Numbered from the stretch's first letter, positions 1 to 13,437 are shown. The stretch is DNA of 64,000 bases from Shinella sp. SUS2 (GCF_001262505.1 NZ_KQ410741.1:62001-126000); one strand, 5' to 3'. Program-made: numbers and translations. The notes: a model not told the origin generated them from the sequence alone.

Positions 1-44
1 GACGTCGACAACGTCAGACAGGGACTGGAACGATTTTGGACACG

Positions 45-48
<4 letters not shown>
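1..48 (+). CDS. nrdI: NrdI flavodoxin-like protein, C-terminal end only
   Basis: Only the last 15 codons and the stop are present; the gene begins outside the window. Frame 1 reads [15 protein letters not shown] and then TGA at 46-48, which looks like the C-terminus of NrdI, the flavoprotein that helps activate the metal cofactor of class Ib ribonucleotide reductase. The TGA overlaps the ATG of nrdE in an ATGA junction, as expected for an nrdHIEF operon. Identification rests on this short tail plus position. Confidence 0.75.
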
Positions 49-3196
<3,148 letters not shown>

Positions 3197-3206
3197 AGGA
3201 GGATCC

Positions 3207-3223
3207 GGCAGGGTTTTCCCGCC
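3207..3223 (+). terminator. Possible terminator hairpin after nrdF
   Basis: GGCAGGG-TTTT-CCCGCC forms a short hairpin with one bulged A, 11 bases after the nrdF stop and before the end of the convergent LysR gene. There is no T-run, so it is a weak candidate. Confidence 0.35.
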
Positions 3224-3254
3224 AAGCCGCTCAAGGCCCCGATACCCAGACCTC

Positions 3255-4166
3255 TCAGGCTATCTTCCCCGGTTCGACGTTCAGTTGCTCGAGCAGGGCT
3301 CCGTGGTATTCCCAGAACCCTGCGATAAAGCGCTCCGCAAGCTGGTTGTCTGTTGCGTCGCTGCGGCGAATCGCCAGGAAGCCGGCATCGATGAAGTCGG
3401 TGAAGGGGCGGACCACGACGCCTCTGCCTCGATAGTCCGTGGCGGAGGAGGGGTCGATGATGGTGATGCCGACGCCTTCCGACACCAGCGTCAGCGCGGT
3501 GTGGGAGAGGCGTGTCTCGATCGTTGAAGCCCTCGGAATGCCCGCCAGTGCGACCTCCACGCGCATGGCAAACAACGTCCCCGGTTCCAGCGTGATCATG
3601 TGCTCGCCTTCGAGGTCTGCCGGCCCGATCCGGGATCGGGCGGTAAGTCTGTGGCCCTGCGGCATGGCGACCACGGCCGCAACGGGGCGGGATTCCGTCA
3701 GGAAACCGGGGCGGTCGAGCGGGCCGTCGGCGAAGCCGATATCGGCCTGGCCGGAAGCGACGGCTTCGATGACCATGGTCGAGGGGATGCCGCTCAGGGA
3801 GACATGAATGTTCGGGCGCTCGCGCAGGAAGCGTGCGAGGTAGCGCGGCATGATGCCATTGGCGAGCGCGGGCATCACGGCGATGCGCAGCATGCCGGCA
3901 TTCTGGCGGCCGATCTCCTCGGCGAAGGCCTTGATGCGGTTGAGCCCGACATAGGCACGCTCCACCTCCCTCAGAAGCGTGGTGGCCTCGGGCGTCGGGA
4001 CGAGTTGGTTGCCGCGCCGCTCGAACAGCCGCAGCTTCAGGTCGAGCTCGAAGTCGCGGATCAGCCGGCTCACCGCGGGCTGGGTAATCGCCATGAGCTC
4101 CGCTGCCGCGGTCATCTTGCCGGTGAGCATGACCAGGCGAAACGCTTCGACCTGCCGCAGGTTCAT
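3255..4166 (-). CDS. LysR-family regulator, OccR/NocR-like
   Basis: Transcription factor of 303 aa. The N-terminal winged helix-turn-helix is plain ([20 protein letters not shown] then [14 protein letters not shown]), followed by a LysR substrate-binding domain from about residue 90. It is divergent from a polar amino-acid ABC operon and an opine-oxidase-like gene set, the layout of occR and nocR in Agrobacterium. I therefore infer control of that operon in response to an opine or amino-acid derivative. Start ATG 4166 (GGAGAGG four bases upstream) is preferred to ATG 4178. A LysR-type box lies directly upstream at 4177-4191. Confidence 0.85.
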   Translation of the reverse strand: MNLRQVEAFRLVMLTGKMTAAAELMAITQPAVSRLIRDFELDLKLRLFERRGNQLVPTPEATTLLREVERAYVGLNRIKAFAEEIGRQNAGMLRIAVMPALANGIMPRYLARFLRERPNIHVSLSGIPSTMVIEAVASGQADIGFADGPLDRPGFLTESRPVAAVVAMPQGHRLTARSRIGPADLEGEHMITLEPGTLFAMRVEVALAGIPRASTIETRLSHTALTLVSEGVGITIIDPSSATDYRGRGVVVRPFTDFIDAGFLAIRRSDATDNQLAERFIAGFWEYHGALLEQLNVEPGKIA

Positions 4167-4176
4167 GAGCCTCTCC

Positions 4177-4191
4177 ATAATATTTGGTTAT
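4177..4191. promoter_or_regulatory. LysR-type operator box
   Basis: ATAA-N7-TTAT, containing the T-N11-A core of LysR-type sites, lies immediately upstream of the regulator start, in the 132-base gap between the LysR gene and the divergent transporter operon. This fits autoregulation plus control of the operon. No footprint data; seen as pattern only. Confidence 0.55.
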
Positions 4192-4298
4192 TCTCTACCC
4201 GTAATTTCGAATTTGACGGTATGGAGCGTCACCTGCCAAAGTCAAGCCCATAACGCGCCGACACGCTATCGGCGCAAGGGAACGGACCAGGTGGACGC

Positions 4299-5015
4299 GT
4301 GGGCGCTTACTTCGATTTGATGGGATTTGCCGATGGTGGCTGGGGCTTCGATATGCTTCGCGCCACCGCTATCACGCTTGCCGTGGCCCTTTGCGGTTTT
4401 GGGCTGGGAGCGCTTTTCGGCATGCTCTCGGCGGCCGCGTCGCTCTCGCCGGTTTCCTCGCTACGTTATCTTGCCGACGGGTATACGACCGTGCTGCGCG
4501 GCGTGCCCGATCTTCTCGTCATCTATCTGTTCTATTTCGGCGGCAGCGCCGTCATAACGCAGCTTGGCCACCTGTTCGGTGCGGAAGGCTTCGTAAGCGC
4601 GCCGGTGTTCCTGACGGGGGCTATGGCGATCGGCGTCGTGTCCGGCGCCTATCAGGCGGAAGTCTTTCGCGGTGCGGTGCTCGCGCTGTCGCGCGGCGAG
4701 ATCGAGGCGGCCAAGGCCTATGGGATGGGTGCATTCCTCCGCTTCCAGCGCATCATCCTGCCGCAGGCAGCCCGGTTTGCGATCCCCGGACTTGGCAATG
4801 TCTGGCAGCTGGTTTTGAAGGAATCGGCCCTTATTTCCGTCGTCGGTCTGGTCGAGCTCATGCGTCAGGCGCAGATCGGCGCCGGCTCGACCCGCAAGCC
4901 GTTCACCTTCTTCCTGACGGCCGGCGTGCTCTACCTGCTGATCAGCCTTGTTTCCGGTGCTGTCTTCCGGCGCGCCGAAGCCCGTGCGATGCGCGGCATC
5001 CGGAGGGCATCATGA
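4299..5015 (+). CDS. Polar amino-acid ABC transporter permease 1 (HisQ/OccQ type)
   Basis: Inner-membrane permease of 238 aa with several hydrophobic segments and the binding-protein-dependent transport signature [20 protein letters not shown] (EAA loop), where the ATPase docks. It is the first gene of an operon continuing permease-ATPase-binding protein. Start GTG 4299 has AGGTGG five bases upstream; ATG 4320 is an alternative seven codons in. The following permease starts inside its stop codon (ATGA), so the two probably form a heterodimer. By context the substrate is an opine-like or basic amino-acid compound; the sequence alone does not fix it. Confidence 0.9.
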   Translation: MGAYFDLMGFADGGWGFDMLRATAITLAVALCGFGLGALFGMLSAAASLSPVSSLRYLADGYTTVLRGVPDLLVIYLFYFGGSAVITQLGHLFGAEGFVSAPVFLTGAMAIGVVSGAYQAEVFRGAVLALSRGEIEAAKAYGMGAFLRFQRIILPQAARFAIPGLGNVWQLVLKESALISVVGLVELMRQAQIGAGSTRKPFTFFLTAGVLYLLISLVSGAVFRRAEARAMRGIRRAS

Positions 5016-5731
5016 ACCTCTTTGATATTCCCTTCCTCGCCGAGAGTTTCCTTGCCCTGTGTCGCGGCATTCCGCTCACGCTGCAACTGACCGCGCTCTC
5101 GGTCGCCTCGGGCGCGCTTCTTGCCATGCTTCTGGCGGGCTTCCGCCTCTCCGGCAACCGGGTGCTCGATGGTCTCGCGCGGGGCTATATCTTCGTCTTC
5201 CGCGGCACGCCACTCCTCGTCCAGCTCTACATCATCTATTACGGGCTCAGCCAGTTTCCGGAGCTGCGCAAGAGTGTCGCCTGGCCGTTCCTGCGCGAAC
5301 CCTACTGGTGTGCCGCGCTGGCGCTCTGTCTGAATACGGCCGCCTATAGCGCCGAGATCATTCGCGGGGGCGTCATCGCCGTGCCGCTCGGGCAGATCGA
5401 GGCCGCGAAGGCCTATGGCATGGGCCGGCTCACGCTTTTGCGCCGGATCATCGCGCCGCAGGCTCTTCGCCTGATGCTGCCAGCCTATTCGAACGAACTG
5501 ATCCTCGTCGTGAAGTCGACGGCGCTCGCCTCGACCATCACGATGATGGAAGTCACCGGCATCGCCGCCAAGCTGATCTCGGCCAGCTACCGGCCGGTCG
5601 AGATCTTCGTCTGCGCCGGCGCGATCTACCTTCTTCTGAACTTTTCCATCACGCGGTTGCTCCGGTTTGTCGAGCACCGGCTTTCCTGTGACCAGCGTCC
5701 CTTTGTCGTCGCGACCGGAGAACAGGCATGA
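5012..5731 (+). CDS. Polar amino-acid ABC transporter permease 2 (HisM/OccM type)
   Basis: Second membrane subunit, 239 aa, with the EAA loop [20 protein letters not shown] near residue 130 and about five membrane segments. ATG 5012 follows GGAGG and overlaps the first permease stop; the gene ends in another ATGA overlap with the ATPase gene. The same reading frame is open upstream to 4391, but that part is out of phase with the first permease and carries no transporter sequence, so I excluded it. It should pair with the 4299-5015 product. Confidence 0.9.
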   Translation: MNLFDIPFLAESFLALCRGIPLTLQLTALSVASGALLAMLLAGFRLSGNRVLDGLARGYIFVFRGTPLLVQLYIIYYGLSQFPELRKSVAWPFLREPYWCAALALCLNTAAYSAEIIRGGVIAVPLGQIEAAKAYGMGRLTLLRRIIAPQALRLMLPAYSNELILVVKSTALASTITMMEVTGIAAKLISASYRPVEIFVCAGAIYLLLNFSITRLLRFVEHRLSCDQRPFVVATGEQA

Positions 5732-6510
5732 CAGATCAGACCCGCATCCCGGCCGTGGAAATCGCACGCCTGGAGAAGTGCTACGGCCCGCTCAAGGTCC
5801 TGCATGACATTTCCCTCACGGCGCAGCCCGGGGAGGTCGTTTCCATCCTCGGTGCGTCCGGTTCCGGAAAATCGACGCTGCTGCGCTGCGTCAACATGCT
5901 GGAAGTGCCGAATGCCGGCACGGTCTCGATCTTTGGCGAGGCCTACAGACTGGATCAGCGCCCCAACCAGTCGGCACGCGTAATCGACCGGCGCCAGCTT
6001 CAAAGGCTCCGCTCCCAGGCGACGATGGTGTTCCAGTCCTTCAATCTCTGGTCCCACCTGACAATCCTTGAAAACCTGATCGAAGCTCCCGTCCACGTCC
6101 AGGGGCGAGATCGCAAGGCATGCATCGCCGAGGCAGAGGCGCTTCTGGAGCGCGTCGGCATCGCGGACAAGCGCCATGCCTATCCGGCCCATCTTTCCGG
6201 TGGCCAGCAGCAGCGGGCGGCCATCGGCCGGGCACTCGCGATGCACCCGAAAATCATGCTGTTCGACGAGCCGACCTCCGCGCTCGATCCCGAACTGGTC
6301 GCAGAGGTCCTCAAGGTCATGCGGGACCTGGCCGCAGAGGGCCGCACGATGCTCGTCGTCACCCATGAGATGGGCTTTGCCCGCGACGTCTCCAGCCGGG
6401 TCGTCTTTCTTCACAAGGGTTACATCGAGGAGGACGGCACGCCTGCGGACGTCTTCACCCATCCTCGCAGTGAACGTTTCCGGCAGTTCATTTCGACGCA
6501 CGCCCATTGA
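5728..6510 (+). CDS. Amino-acid ABC transporter ATP-binding protein (HisP/OccP type)
   Basis: Cytoplasmic ATPase of 260 aa that powers the two permeases. Walker A is GASGSGKST, the signature is LSGGQQQR, and Walker B with D-loop is [15 protein letters not shown], followed by the switch histidine in VVTHEMGF. The insertion between Walker A and the Q-loop ([20 protein letters not shown]) is characteristic of the HisP subfamily, which supports a basic or opine substrate. ATG overlaps the preceding stop; the binding-protein gene follows after 27 bases. Confidence 0.94.
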   Translation: MTDQTRIPAVEIARLEKCYGPLKVLHDISLTAQPGEVVSILGASGSGKSTLLRCVNMLEVPNAGTVSIFGEAYRLDQRPNQSARVIDRRQLQRLRSQATMVFQSFNLWSHLTILENLIEAPVHVQGRDRKACIAEAEALLERVGIADKRHAYPAHLSGGQQQRAAIGRALAMHPKIMLFDEPTSALDPELVAEVLKVMRDLAAEGRTMLVVTHEMGFARDVSSRVVFLHKGYIEEDGTPADVFTHPRSERFRQFISTHAH

Positions 6511-7362
<852 letters not shown>

Positions 7363-7378
7363 CGTCGCAGCGCAATTC

Positions 7379-7405
7379 CAGCAAAAGCGCGAAGCGGTTT
7401 TGCTG
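7379..7405. repeat. Intergenic palindrome resembling a common Rhizobiales repeat
   Basis: CAGCAAAAGCGC-GAA-GCGGTTTTGCTG, a 12-bp stem with one mismatch, lies 16 bases after the binding-protein stop. From memory, very similar palindromes recur between genes in Rhizobium and Agrobacterium genomes. It could stabilise the 3' end of the transporter mRNA. Confidence 0.55.
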
Positions 7406-7454
7406 TGAAAAAACAGGCGCATTTTTGCAAATCGAAAAAAGCGAAAATGTTCTG

Positions 7455-7482
7455 GCGCCCATCCCGCCTTGCGGGCGGGCGC
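7455..7482. terminator. Two-step stem-loop between transporter and oxidase genes
   Basis: GCGCCC-AT-CCCGC-CTT-GCGGG-C-GGGCGC folds as an inner 5-bp and an outer 6-bp stem. There is no T-run after it. It may attenuate transcription into the oxidase genes or protect the upstream mRNA. Confidence 0.45.
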
Positions 7483-7516
7483 TCTCCTTTCCCTTTCAAC
7501 AGCACAGACTGCGGGT

Positions 7517-8638
7517 ATGCGGACCTTACCGGATCAGGAAATCGTCGTCGTCGGAGGCGGCCTTGTCGGCGCGGCCATCGCATGGGGGCTGGCGCGCAGA
7601 GGGCTGGCGCCGCTTGTTCTCGACGGAGAGGATCTGTCGCACCGTGCGTCACGAGCGAATTTCGCGCTGGTCTGGGTTCAGGGCAAGGGTGTGGGCGCTC
7701 CGCACTATGCCCGCTGGACGATCGCGGCCGCTCGCCGATGGTCGACGTTCTCGGCCGATCTGATGGAGACGTCAGGGATCGATGTCGGCCTTCGACAGAG
7801 GGGCGGCTTCACTTTCGCGCTTGCCGAAAGTGAGATGGCGACGTGGACGGAGGAGGTCCGTTGCGTGGCCGAAGCGCTAGGCACGGATGCACCCGACCAC
7901 GCCGTGCTCGACCATGTCGAGACCGCGCGCATGCTGCCTGCGATCGGCAGGGATGTCATCGGTGCCATCTACTCGCCGCTCGACGGGGACGTGAACTCCC
8001 TTCGCCTCCTGCAAGCGCTGCATGTCGGCATGCTCAATCTCGGCGCAGGTTACCGAGCGCACTGCGATGTGACCGAGATCGTTCCTGATGCAGGCGGGTT
8101 CCTCCTCAAGGGAACCTGGGGCGAGGCCCGTGCCGGCCGGGTTGTGCTCGCGGCCGGAAACGGCAACACGCGGCTTGCGCCGATGGTAGGGCTTTCGGCC
8201 CCAACCCTCCAGAGCAAGGGGCAGATCCTGGTGACCGAGAAATGCGCACCCTTCTTTCCTTATACATCGACCACCCTGCGACAGGCCGATGAGGGTGGGG
8301 TGATGATCGGCGACAGCCAGGAGGCCGACACCCGCTCGATCGCCACCGACCAGGATATCAGCAGCGTGCTTGCCGACAGGGCGATCCGCACCTTTCCGCA
8401 GCTGGCGGCGGTGAATGTTCTGCGCAGTTGGTCCGGCTTCCGGGTGAAGACGCCTGACGGATTGCCGATCTACGAGTGCTCGCCCACCCATCCTGGGGCC
8501 TGTCTGGTCATGTGCCATTCCGGCGTGACGCTGGCCCCGAACCACGCCCATCTTGTCGCCGATGCGATCGCTTCCCGAAACCCCGTGCTGGCCGATGGCC
8601 TCTTTCCCGGCGGGAGGTTTCATGTTCCGGCGCATTGA
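7517..8638 (+). CDS. FAD-dependent imino/amino-acid oxidase, OoxB/NoxB-like
   Basis: Flavoprotein of 373 aa of the DAO family, with an N-terminal dinucleotide fold (IVVVGGGLVGAAIAWGLARR, about residues 9-28). The segment NFALVWVQGKGVGAPHYARW is close to what I know of octopine/nopaline oxidase subunit B and hydrogen cyanide synthase subunit C. It probably dehydrogenates a secondary amine (opine, D-amino acid or imino acid) to an imine. Start ATG 7517 is chosen over a frame opening at 7469, which would place the start inside the hairpin. The small iron-sulphur gene overlaps its end by 17 bases, so the three oxidase genes are co-translated. Confidence 0.83.
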   Translation: MRTLPDQEIVVVGGGLVGAAIAWGLARRGLAPLVLDGEDLSHRASRANFALVWVQGKGVGAPHYARWTIAAARRWSTFSADLMETSGIDVGLRQRGGFTFALAESEMATWTEEVRCVAEALGTDAPDHAVLDHVETARMLPAIGRDVIGAIYSPLDGDVNSLRLLQALHVGMLNLGAGYRAHCDVTEIVPDAGGFLLKGTWGEARAGRVVLAAGNGNTRLAPMVGLSAPTLQSKGQILVTEKCAPFFPYTSTTLRQADEGGVMIGDSQEADTRSIATDQDISSVLADRAIRTFPQLAAVNVLRSWSGFRVKTPDGLPIYECSPTHPGACLVMCHSGVTLAPNHAHLVADAIASRNPVLADGLFPGGRFHVPAH

Positions 8639-8924
8639 ACCCCCGAAGGACCACGTGACCATCGTCATCGATGGCAGCAAAATCGAGGTCGATGCCACGG
8701 CAAGCGTCGCGGCCGCGCTTCTTGGCGCAGGCATGACCACGCTGCGGCGTAGCGTGGTCAACGACCAGCCGCGTGCACCCTATTGCCTGATGGGCGTCTG
8801 CTTCGAATGCCTGGTGACGATCGATGGCGTGCAGAACCGCCAAGCCTGCATGGTTCCCGTCCGTGATGGAATGACGGTTGCCTTGCAACGCGGTGCGCGG
8901 ACGACAGAAGGAAACGATCGATGA
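8622..8924 (+). CDS. Small [2Fe-2S] ferredoxin-like oxidase subunit
   Basis: 100-aa protein with the cluster-binding pattern C-x4-C-x2-C-x12-C in YCLMGVCFEC...QAC (residues about 49-68), matching the small subunits of octopine/nopaline oxidase-type and hydroxyproline dehydrogenase-type complexes and HcnA. It should pass electrons between the two flavin subunits encoded on either side. ATG 8622 has GGGAGG just upstream; the frame is open further back, but only over the coding region of the preceding gene. The stop overlaps the next start as ATGA. Confidence 0.85.
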   Translation: MFRRIEPPKDHVTIVIDGSKIEVDATASVAAALLGAGMTTLRRSVVNDQPRAPYCLMGVCFECLVTIDGVQNRQACMVPVRDGMTVALQRGARTTEGNDR

Positions 8925-10387
8925 CGCTGACGACACTCCGCAATGCCGACGCCCTTGCCGTCCGCTACGACATCGCGATCGTCGGCGCCGGCCCCGCTGG
9001 TATGACGGCGGCGAGCGAATGCGCAAGGCTGGGCCTTGCGGTTGTGGTGTTCGACGAGAATGCCGAGGCGGGTGGGCAGATCTATCGCGCCATCGAAAGA
9101 AACACGCGTACCAAGCGCCCGTATCTCGGAAGTGATTATGCGCACGGGGCCGCCCTTTGGGAGGCCTTTTCCACGGCGACAGCCACCTATGTGCCTTCCG
9201 CCATGGTCTGGAGCCTGGAGCAACAGGAAGAGGGTGGGGAAGCGATGGCCGAGCTGCGGGTTTCCGTGGCCGGCCGCAGCCGGATCGTTTTCGCAAGGCG
9301 CGTGATCCTTGCAACGGGCGCAACGGAACGGCCTATGCCGGTCCGGGGCTGGACATTGCCGGGCGTCATGTCCGTCGGCGCCGCGCAGATCGCCCTCAAA
9401 GCCTCCGCTCTTCTGCCGCAAGGGCCGGTCGTTCTCGCCGGCAGCGGCCCGCTGCTTTATCTCTATGCGGACCAGGTGCTTGCGGCCGGCGGCGCAATCG
9501 ATGCGATCCTCGAAACCACGCCGCGCCGCAACTGGCTTCGCGCCGCCCCGCATGTTCTCTCCTTTTTTGCATCCCCCTATGCGTGGAAGGGCCTTGGTCT
9601 GATGCTTCGGGTAAGACGGGCGCTCCAGGTGTTCCGTGCCGTGACGGCGCTGGAAATCAACGGTACCGACCGGGCAGACGGCGTGACCTTCGTGACCGGC
9701 GGCAAGACGGTGTCGCTGCGGGCAGGGAGCATTTTTCTCCATCAGGGCGTCATTCCCCATACCAATCTGGCGAATGCCGCGGGCTGTGCGCTGGTCTGGA
9801 AGGATCGGCAGATGTGTTTTGCGCCGGTCGTGGACGAGGAAGGGCGCAGCAGTAAATCTGCGATTTTCATCGCGGGCGACGGCAGCGGCATCGGAGGCGC
9901 CGTCGTTGCGGCGCTTGACGGCCGGATCGCTGGGATCGCAGCAGCACAGGAGATTCTGGGCAGGCAATCGTCCGAGGCGTTGCGCCACATTGTTCGGTCG
10001 CGAAAAAAGGCGCTGCGCGGACGGGACTTTATCGACCTTGCCTATCAACCGGCCCTGGCATTTCGGGCGCCGCAAGCCGACGACATCGTCGCCTGCCGAT
10101 GTGAAGAGGTTTCCGTCGGGGCCGTCCGAGAGGCCGCTGCGCGCGGCGTCGCAGGGCCGAACCAGCTGAAGACTATGCTGCGCTGTGGCATGGGGCCGTG
10201 TCAGGGCCGCATGTGTGCTGCGACCGTCACGGAGCTGCTCGCCGATGCACAGCAGCGCCCCCCTGCCGATGTCGGCACCTATCGCCTTCGCCCGCCGGTC
10301 AAGCCCGTGCCGCTCTGCGAGATCGCCGCACTCCCCCATACATCCGAAGCGGTTTACGCCGTGACGGGTGGTCATTCCGGACACTGA
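8921..10387 (+). CDS. FAD/NAD(P) oxidoreductase with C-terminal Fe-S domain, OoxA/NoxA-like
   Basis: 488 aa. Residues about 12-45 form an FAD dinucleotide fold (IAIVGAGPAGMTAASECARL), with ATGATERPMPVRGWTLPG in the middle of the pyridine-nucleotide disulphide-reductase fold. The C-terminus has a BFD-like [2Fe-2S] motif: CRCEE near residue 395 and RCGMGPCQGRMC some 35 residues later. This architecture matches the A subunit of opine oxidases and HcnB. It should form the electron-accepting half of the oxidase with the two upstream products. Confidence 0.83.
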   Translation: MTLTTLRNADALAVRYDIAIVGAGPAGMTAASECARLGLAVVVFDENAEAGGQIYRAIERNTRTKRPYLGSDYAHGAALWEAFSTATATYVPSAMVWSLEQQEEGGEAMAELRVSVAGRSRIVFARRVILATGATERPMPVRGWTLPGVMSVGAAQIALKASALLPQGPVVLAGSGPLLYLYADQVLAAGGAIDAILETTPRRNWLRAAPHVLSFFASPYAWKGLGLMLRVRRALQVFRAVTALEINGTDRADGVTFVTGGKTVSLRAGSIFLHQGVIPHTNLANAAGCALVWKDRQMCFAPVVDEEGRSSKSAIFIAGDGSGIGGAVVAALDGRIAGIAAAQEILGRQSSEALRHIVRSRKKALRGRDFIDLAYQPALAFRAPQADDIVACRCEEVSVGAVREAAARGVAGPNQLKTMLRCGMGPCQGRMCAATVTELLADAQQRPPADVGTYRLRPPVKPVPLCEIAALPHTSEAVYAVTGGHSGH

Positions 10388-10406
10388 ACCACGAAAGGTA
10401 TCGAAA

Positions 10407-10751
10407 ATGGTCCAACGATTTCTGCGAACGCCGATCATGCACAGAGTAGTCGAGCACAACGGTATCATCCACGTCGGTGGCACGACCTGCGACGACGAGA
10501 GCCTTGATATGGCCGGCCAGACCCGTGAGATCCTCGCGAAGCTGGACCGCTACCTGGCCGAGGCGGGTACCGACAAGACAAGGCTGCTCTCAGCCAGCAT
10601 CTTCGTCACCGATCTCGGCAAGAAGCCGGAAATGGATGCAGTCTGGAAGGAATGGCTGTCGCCGGAAACCTTGCCGACCCGCGCAACGGTCGGTGTTGCT
10701 GACCTTGGCGGCGATACGATGATCGAAATCGTGGTTTCTGCGTATAAGTAG
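10407..10751 (+). CDS. RidA-family imine/enamine deaminase
   Basis: 114-aa RidA/YjgF-family protein. The family signature is visible in IHVGGTTCDD near the N-terminus and in PTRATVGVADLGGDTMIEI near the C-terminus, with the Arg that binds the substrate carboxylate. RidA proteins hydrolyse reactive 2-imino acids to 2-oxo acids and ammonia. Placed directly after an amine-oxidising complex, it probably deals with the imine product. ATG 10407 follows GAAAGG; it is the last gene before a strong hairpin. Confidence 0.88.
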   Translation: MVQRFLRTPIMHRVVEHNGIIHVGGTTCDDESLDMAGQTREILAKLDRYLAEAGTDKTRLLSASIFVTDLGKKPEMDAVWKEWLSPETLPTRATVGVADLGGDTMIEIVVSAYK

Positions 10752-10772
10752 AAATACAGACCTCTCAGTCCA

Positions 10773-10810
10773 GATGAAACCGTCTGCCAGCGCTGTCAGA
10801 CGGTTTCATC
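10773..10810 (+). terminator. Hairpin ending the oxidase operon
   Basis: A perfect 14-bp inverted repeat, GATGAAACCGTCTG and CAGACGGTTTCATC, separated by 10 bases, begins 21 bases after the RidA stop. It lacks a T-run but is the longest perfect stem in this part and separates the operon from the copA promoter. Confidence 0.7.
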
Positions 10811-10834
10811 GATGCGCTCGGCGGGACCGGGGTG

Positions 10835-10865
10835 TTGACCTTCCCCTTGCGGGAACCTTTAGGCT
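10835..10865 (+). promoter_or_regulatory. CueR/HmrR-type copper-responsive promoter of the copper ATPase gene
   Basis: -35 TTGACC (10835-10840), a 19-base spacer and -10 TAGGCT (10860-10865). The spacer CTTCCCCTTGC-GGGAA pattern is nearly that of the E. coli copA promoter, where the over-long spacer is twisted into register by the MerR-family regulator CueR bound to copper. No cueR gene is adjacent. The promoter also shows that translation cannot start at the upstream in-frame codon 10832. Confidence 0.85.
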
Positions 10866-10894
10866 CGGGTGACGTGAAGTGCGGAGCCTGCGAC

Positions 10895-13402
10895 ATGAGC
10901 AACGATCATATCCACCACGATCACGAGCGCCACACATCGCTCGTGCCGGCAGCCGAGGCGCATGCGGATAGCGGGACGGCTCTGCGCGACCCGGTCTGCG
11001 GCATGATCGTCGATCCCGCTGCGGGCAAGCCGATGCTCGACCATGCCGGCCACCGCTATCATTTCTGCAGCAGCGCCTGCCGCGACAAGTTCAAGGCGGC
11101 GCCCGACATCTACGTCAGTGCCAAGGATCCCGTTTGCGGCATGGATGTCGCCTGCGACACGGCCCGACATTTCCTCAAACATGAGGGGCGTGGCTATTAC
11201 TTCTGTTCGCCAGCCTGTGAGGGCAAGTTCACTGCCGAGCCGGCACGATATCTGTCCGGTACGCCCGCGGCGCAGGCCATGCCAAAGGGCACGCAATATA
11301 CCTGCCCGATGCATCCCGAGATCGTCAGGGACACGCCTGGTTCCTGCCCGATCTGCGGCATGGCACTCGAACCGGTTATGCCGGGCGCCGATGACGGTCC
11401 TAATCCCGAGCTGATCGACTTCACCCGCCGCTTCCGCGTCAGTGCAATCCTCTCCATCCCGCTTCTTGTTATCGCCATGGGGCCAATGGTCGGCCTGCCG
11501 GTTCGCGACTGGATCGGCGAGCCGCTGGCCGCCTGGCTTGAGCTTGCCCTGGCGACACCGGTCGTACTGTGGGCGGCATTGCCGTTCTTCCACAGGGGGC
11601 TGGATTCGTTCCGCAACCGCAGCCCCAATATGTGGACGCTGATCGCGCTGGGCGTCGGCGCGGCCTATCTCTATTCTGTGGTCGCAACCCTCTTTCCCGA
11701 CCTGTTCCCCAACCAGTTCCGTGGCCATGGCGGTTCGGTACCGGTCTATTTCGAGGCGGCCAGCGTCATCGTCGCTCTGGTCTTCCTCGGCCAGGTGCTC
11801 GAACTTCGGGCACGCGAGCGCACCGGCTCGGCGATCCGCGCGCTGCTCGATCTTGCGCCAAAGACTGCCCGTCGCATTGCCGGTGACGGTTCCGAAAGCG
11901 AAGTGCCGCTTGATGCCGTTGTCGGTGGCGACCGCCTGCGCATCCGTCCGGGCGACAGCATTCCGGTTGACGGTCTGGTGCTGGAGGGACGTTCCTCCGT
12001 CGATGAATCGATGATCACCGGCGAGCCCGTTCCTGTCGAGAAGACCGAGGGTGACAGGCTCACGGGCGGCACACTCAACAAGAACGGATCGCTTGTCATG
12101 CGCGCGGAGCGCGTCGGCAGCGAGACCGTTCTGTCGCAGATCGTCGACATGGTCGCAAAGGCCCAGCGCAGCCGTGCGCCCATCCAGGGGCTGGCTGACC
12201 GGGTCTCTTTCTATTTCGTCCCGGCCGTGGTGCTCATCGCCGTCGCTGCCTTCATCGTCTGGGCGCTTGTCGGACCCGAGCCGAGCATGGTGTTCGCCAT
12301 CGTCTCGGCGGTCTCTGTGCTCATTATCGCCTGCCCCTGCGCCCTCGGCCTCGCCACACCCATGTCGGTGATGACCGCCACCGGGCGCGGTGCCCAGGCC
12401 GGGGTGCTCATCAAGGACGCCGAGGCGCTGGAGCGCTTCGCCCGCGTCGACACGCTCATCGTCGACAAGACCGGTACGCTGACGGAAGGGCGGCCGACGC
12501 TCACCGATGTGATCACCGCTGTAGGCGTCGAAGAAGCCGACCTGCTGTCGCTCGCCGCCGGGCTTGAAAAAGGCTCCGAGCACCCGTTGGCCGAGGCCAT
12601 TGTCGAGGGCGCGGCAGCGCGCGGCGTTCCAGCCCCTGACGTCCATCATTTCCAATCGATTACCGGCAAGGGTGTTACAGGTGCCGTCAGCGACCGCAGG
12701 GTTGCGCTCGGCAACGCGGCCCTCATGGCCGACCTCGGCATCGATTTCGGCGATCTTACCGCCCGTGCCGATGCGTTGCGTGAGGAGGGAAAGACAGCGA
12801 TGTTCGTTGCTCTCGATGGCCGGCGGGCTGGCCTGGTCGCCGTTGCCGACCCCATCAAGGCCTCGGCTGCCGCCGCCATCCGCGAGCTGCACGCCCTTGG
12901 CCTGCGCATCATCATGGCCACGGGCGACAATGTCCGCACCGCCAGGGCAGTTGCTCAAAAGCTTGGCATTGATGAGGTCCGGGCCGACATGCTCCCCGAA
13001 AGCAAGAAGGCGCTGGTCGACGAGCTTTGCGCCAAGGGGCAGGGTGTCGCCATGGCCGGCGACGGTGTCAACGATGCGCCGGCCCTTGCCGCGGCCGATG
13101 TCGGTATCGCCATGGGCACCGGCGCCGATGTTGCCATGGAAAGCGCCGGCATCACGCTGGTCAAAGGGGACCTTGGCGGGATCGTGCGCGCCCGCAAGCT
13201 CGCCCAGGGTACCATTCGCAACATCAAGGAAAACCTGTTCTTCGCCTTCGTCTACAATGTGCTGGGCGTTCCTGTTGCCGCTGGCGTCCTCTACCCCGTG
13301 CTGGGCACACTTCTCTCGCCGATGCTCGCAGCCGCTGCGATGAGCCTGTCCTCGGTATCGGTCATCGGCAACGCGCTGCGGCTGCGGGCGATCAAGCTCT
13401 GA
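10895..13402 (+). CDS. copA: Copper-exporting P1B-type ATPase with two YHS domains
   Basis: 835-aa inner-membrane pump. The N-terminus is His-rich (HIHHDHERH), then come two YHS-type metal domains ([11 protein letters not shown] about residue 31, KDPVCGMDV about 77) and a heavy-metal-binding motif (YTCPMHPEI...CPICGM). It has eight expected membrane segments, the CPC metal site [13 protein letters not shown], phosphorylation motif [21 protein letters not shown] and [21 protein letters not shown]-terminal YN and [14 protein letters not shown] fit the Cu(I) subgroup. It lacks the usual HMA domains. ATG 10895 has GGAG nine bases upstream and lies downstream of the CueR-type promoter. Confidence 0.94.
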   Translation: MSNDHIHHDHERHTSLVPAAEAHADSGTALRDPVCGMIVDPAAGKPMLDHAGHRYHFCSSACRDKFKAAPDIYVSAKDPVCGMDVACDTARHFLKHEGRGYYFCSPACEGKFTAEPARYLSGTPAAQAMPKGTQYTCPMHPEIVRDTPGSCPICGMALEPVMPGADDGPNPELIDFTRRFRVSAILSIPLLVIAMGPMVGLPVRDWIGEPLAAWLELALATPVVLWAALPFFHRGLDSFRNRSPNMWTLIALGVGAAYLYSVVATLFPDLFPNQFRGHGGSVPVYFEAASVIVALVFLGQVLELRARERTGSAIRALLDLAPKTARRIAGDGSESEVPLDAVVGGDRLRIRPGDSIPVDGLVLEGRSSVDESMITGEPVPVEKTEGDRLTGGTLNKNGSLVMRAERVGSETVLSQIVDMVAKAQRSRAPIQGLADRVSFYFVPAVVLIAVAAFIVWALVGPEPSMVFAIVSAVSVLIIACPCALGLATPMSVMTATGRGAQAGVLIKDAEALERFARVDTLIVDKTGTLTEGRPTLTDVITAVGVEEADLLSLAAGLEKGSEHPLAEAIVEGAAARGVPAPDVHHFQSITGKGVTGAVSDRRVALGNAALMADLGIDFGDLTARADALREEGKTAMFVALDGRRAGLVAVADPIKASAAAAIRELHALGLRIIMATGDNVRTARAVAQKLGIDEVRADMLPESKKALVDELCAKGQGVAMAGDGVNDAPALAAADVGIAMGTGADVAMESAGITLVKGDLGGIVRARKLAQGTIRNIKENLFFAFVYNVLGVPVAAGVLYPVLGTLLSPMLAAAAMSLSSVSVIGNALRLRAIKL

Positions 13403-13437
13403 ACCATGGCTTTTCCCCGTGCCGGACGACAGAGCGG

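Noticed and set aside
8780-10483. A 567-codon open frame on the minus strand opposite the OoxA-like gene
   Set aside because: No domain seen; covered by a well-supported plus-strand flavoprotein with intact motifs.
10832-10894. N-terminal extension of the copper ATPase
   Set aside because: The upstream start lies at the CueR-type -35 region, so the extra codons would not be in the transcript.
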